Below, piece by piece: positions 5,709 to 5,733 of a stretch of DNA of 5,733 bases; position 1 is the stretch's first letter, and the number at the start of each line of letters is the position of its first letter. The position numbers and the translations under genes are program-made. The stretch comes from Ktedonobacteraceae bacterium (GTDB lineage: Bacteria > Chloroflexota > Ktedonobacteria > Ktedonobacterales > Ktedonobacteraceae). The stretch covers positions 1-5,733 of the forward strand of contig JAFMRP010000363.1 of NCBI GenBank assembly GCA_017354095.1. Reading direction: 5' to 3'. The notes under the pieces are model-generated. The model ran no database searches and was not told the DNA's origin. It saw only the letters and a program-made list of their open reading frames with translations.

Positions 5709-5717
5709 TGGTATAAT
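5709..5717 (+). promoter_or_regulatory. Extended -10 promoter box for a gene beyond the window
   Basis: TGGTATAAT is a perfect extended -10 (TG-n-TATAAT), with TATAAT at 5712-5717. An exact TTGACA at 5698-5703 lies only 8 bp upstream, too close to act as its -35, and the hexamer at 17 bp spacing is poor. The extended -10 can function without a -35. The downstream gene is not in the window. The 77 bases after the regulator gene show no terminator hairpin. Confidence 0.4.
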
Positions 5718-5733
5718 AGGCACGATTATAAGC

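Noticed and set aside
5657..5733. Terminator after the regulator gene
   Set aside because: No stem of useful length with a T-run is visible before the window ends.

Overview
The window looks like chromosomal DNA from a GC-moderate bacterium, most plausibly a member of Chloroflexota close to Ktedonobacteria. This is inferred from a protein that fuses an XRE helix-turn-helix, an NB-ARC ATPase and kinesin-light-chain-type TPRs (a combination common in those genomes and in actinobacteria), from a Tat-type lipoprotein with a Thr/Pro/Ala-rich linker, and from long intergenic spaces. No rRNA or other taxonomic marker is present, so the assignment is tentative.

Layout from left to right. (1) Positions 1-194 on the minus strand hold the first 64 codons of a secreted lipoprotein, cut by the window edge. 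(2) Positions 195-626 are a non-coding divergent promoter region. It has a probable minus-strand promoter overlapping a perfect 12-bp palindrome, a second perfect inverted repeat in the lipoprotein leader, a plus-strand TATAAT box, and a 121-bp element (459-579) bounded by perfect 11-bp inverted repeats and containing two strong GC hairpins. (3) Positions 627-1538 (+) encode an intact metallo-beta-lactamase-fold hydrolase with a likely winged-helix tail. (4) Positions 1564-2868 (-) encode a 434-aa ATP-grasp ligase convergent with the hydrolase. (5) Positions 2869-3211 are a second divergent intergenic region with an AT-rich core. (6) Positions 3212-5656 (+) encode the 814-aa XRE/NB-ARC/TPR protein, ending in six exact 42-residue repeats. 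(7) The last 77 bases carry an extended -10 promoter box for a gene beyond the edge.

How the parts may relate. No two genes form an operon: the neighbours are divergent, convergent and divergent. The STAND-type regulator is divergent from the ATP-grasp gene, so local control of that gene, of itself, or both is reasonable but unproven. The most unusual structures are the inverted-repeat-bounded element in the hydrolase leader, whose left arm coincides with the predicted transcription start, and the TPR array, whose units keep 26-bp DNA identities at exactly 126-bp offsets, pointing to recent unit duplication or conversion. I see no CRISPR array, tRNA, rRNA, transposase or phage gene.
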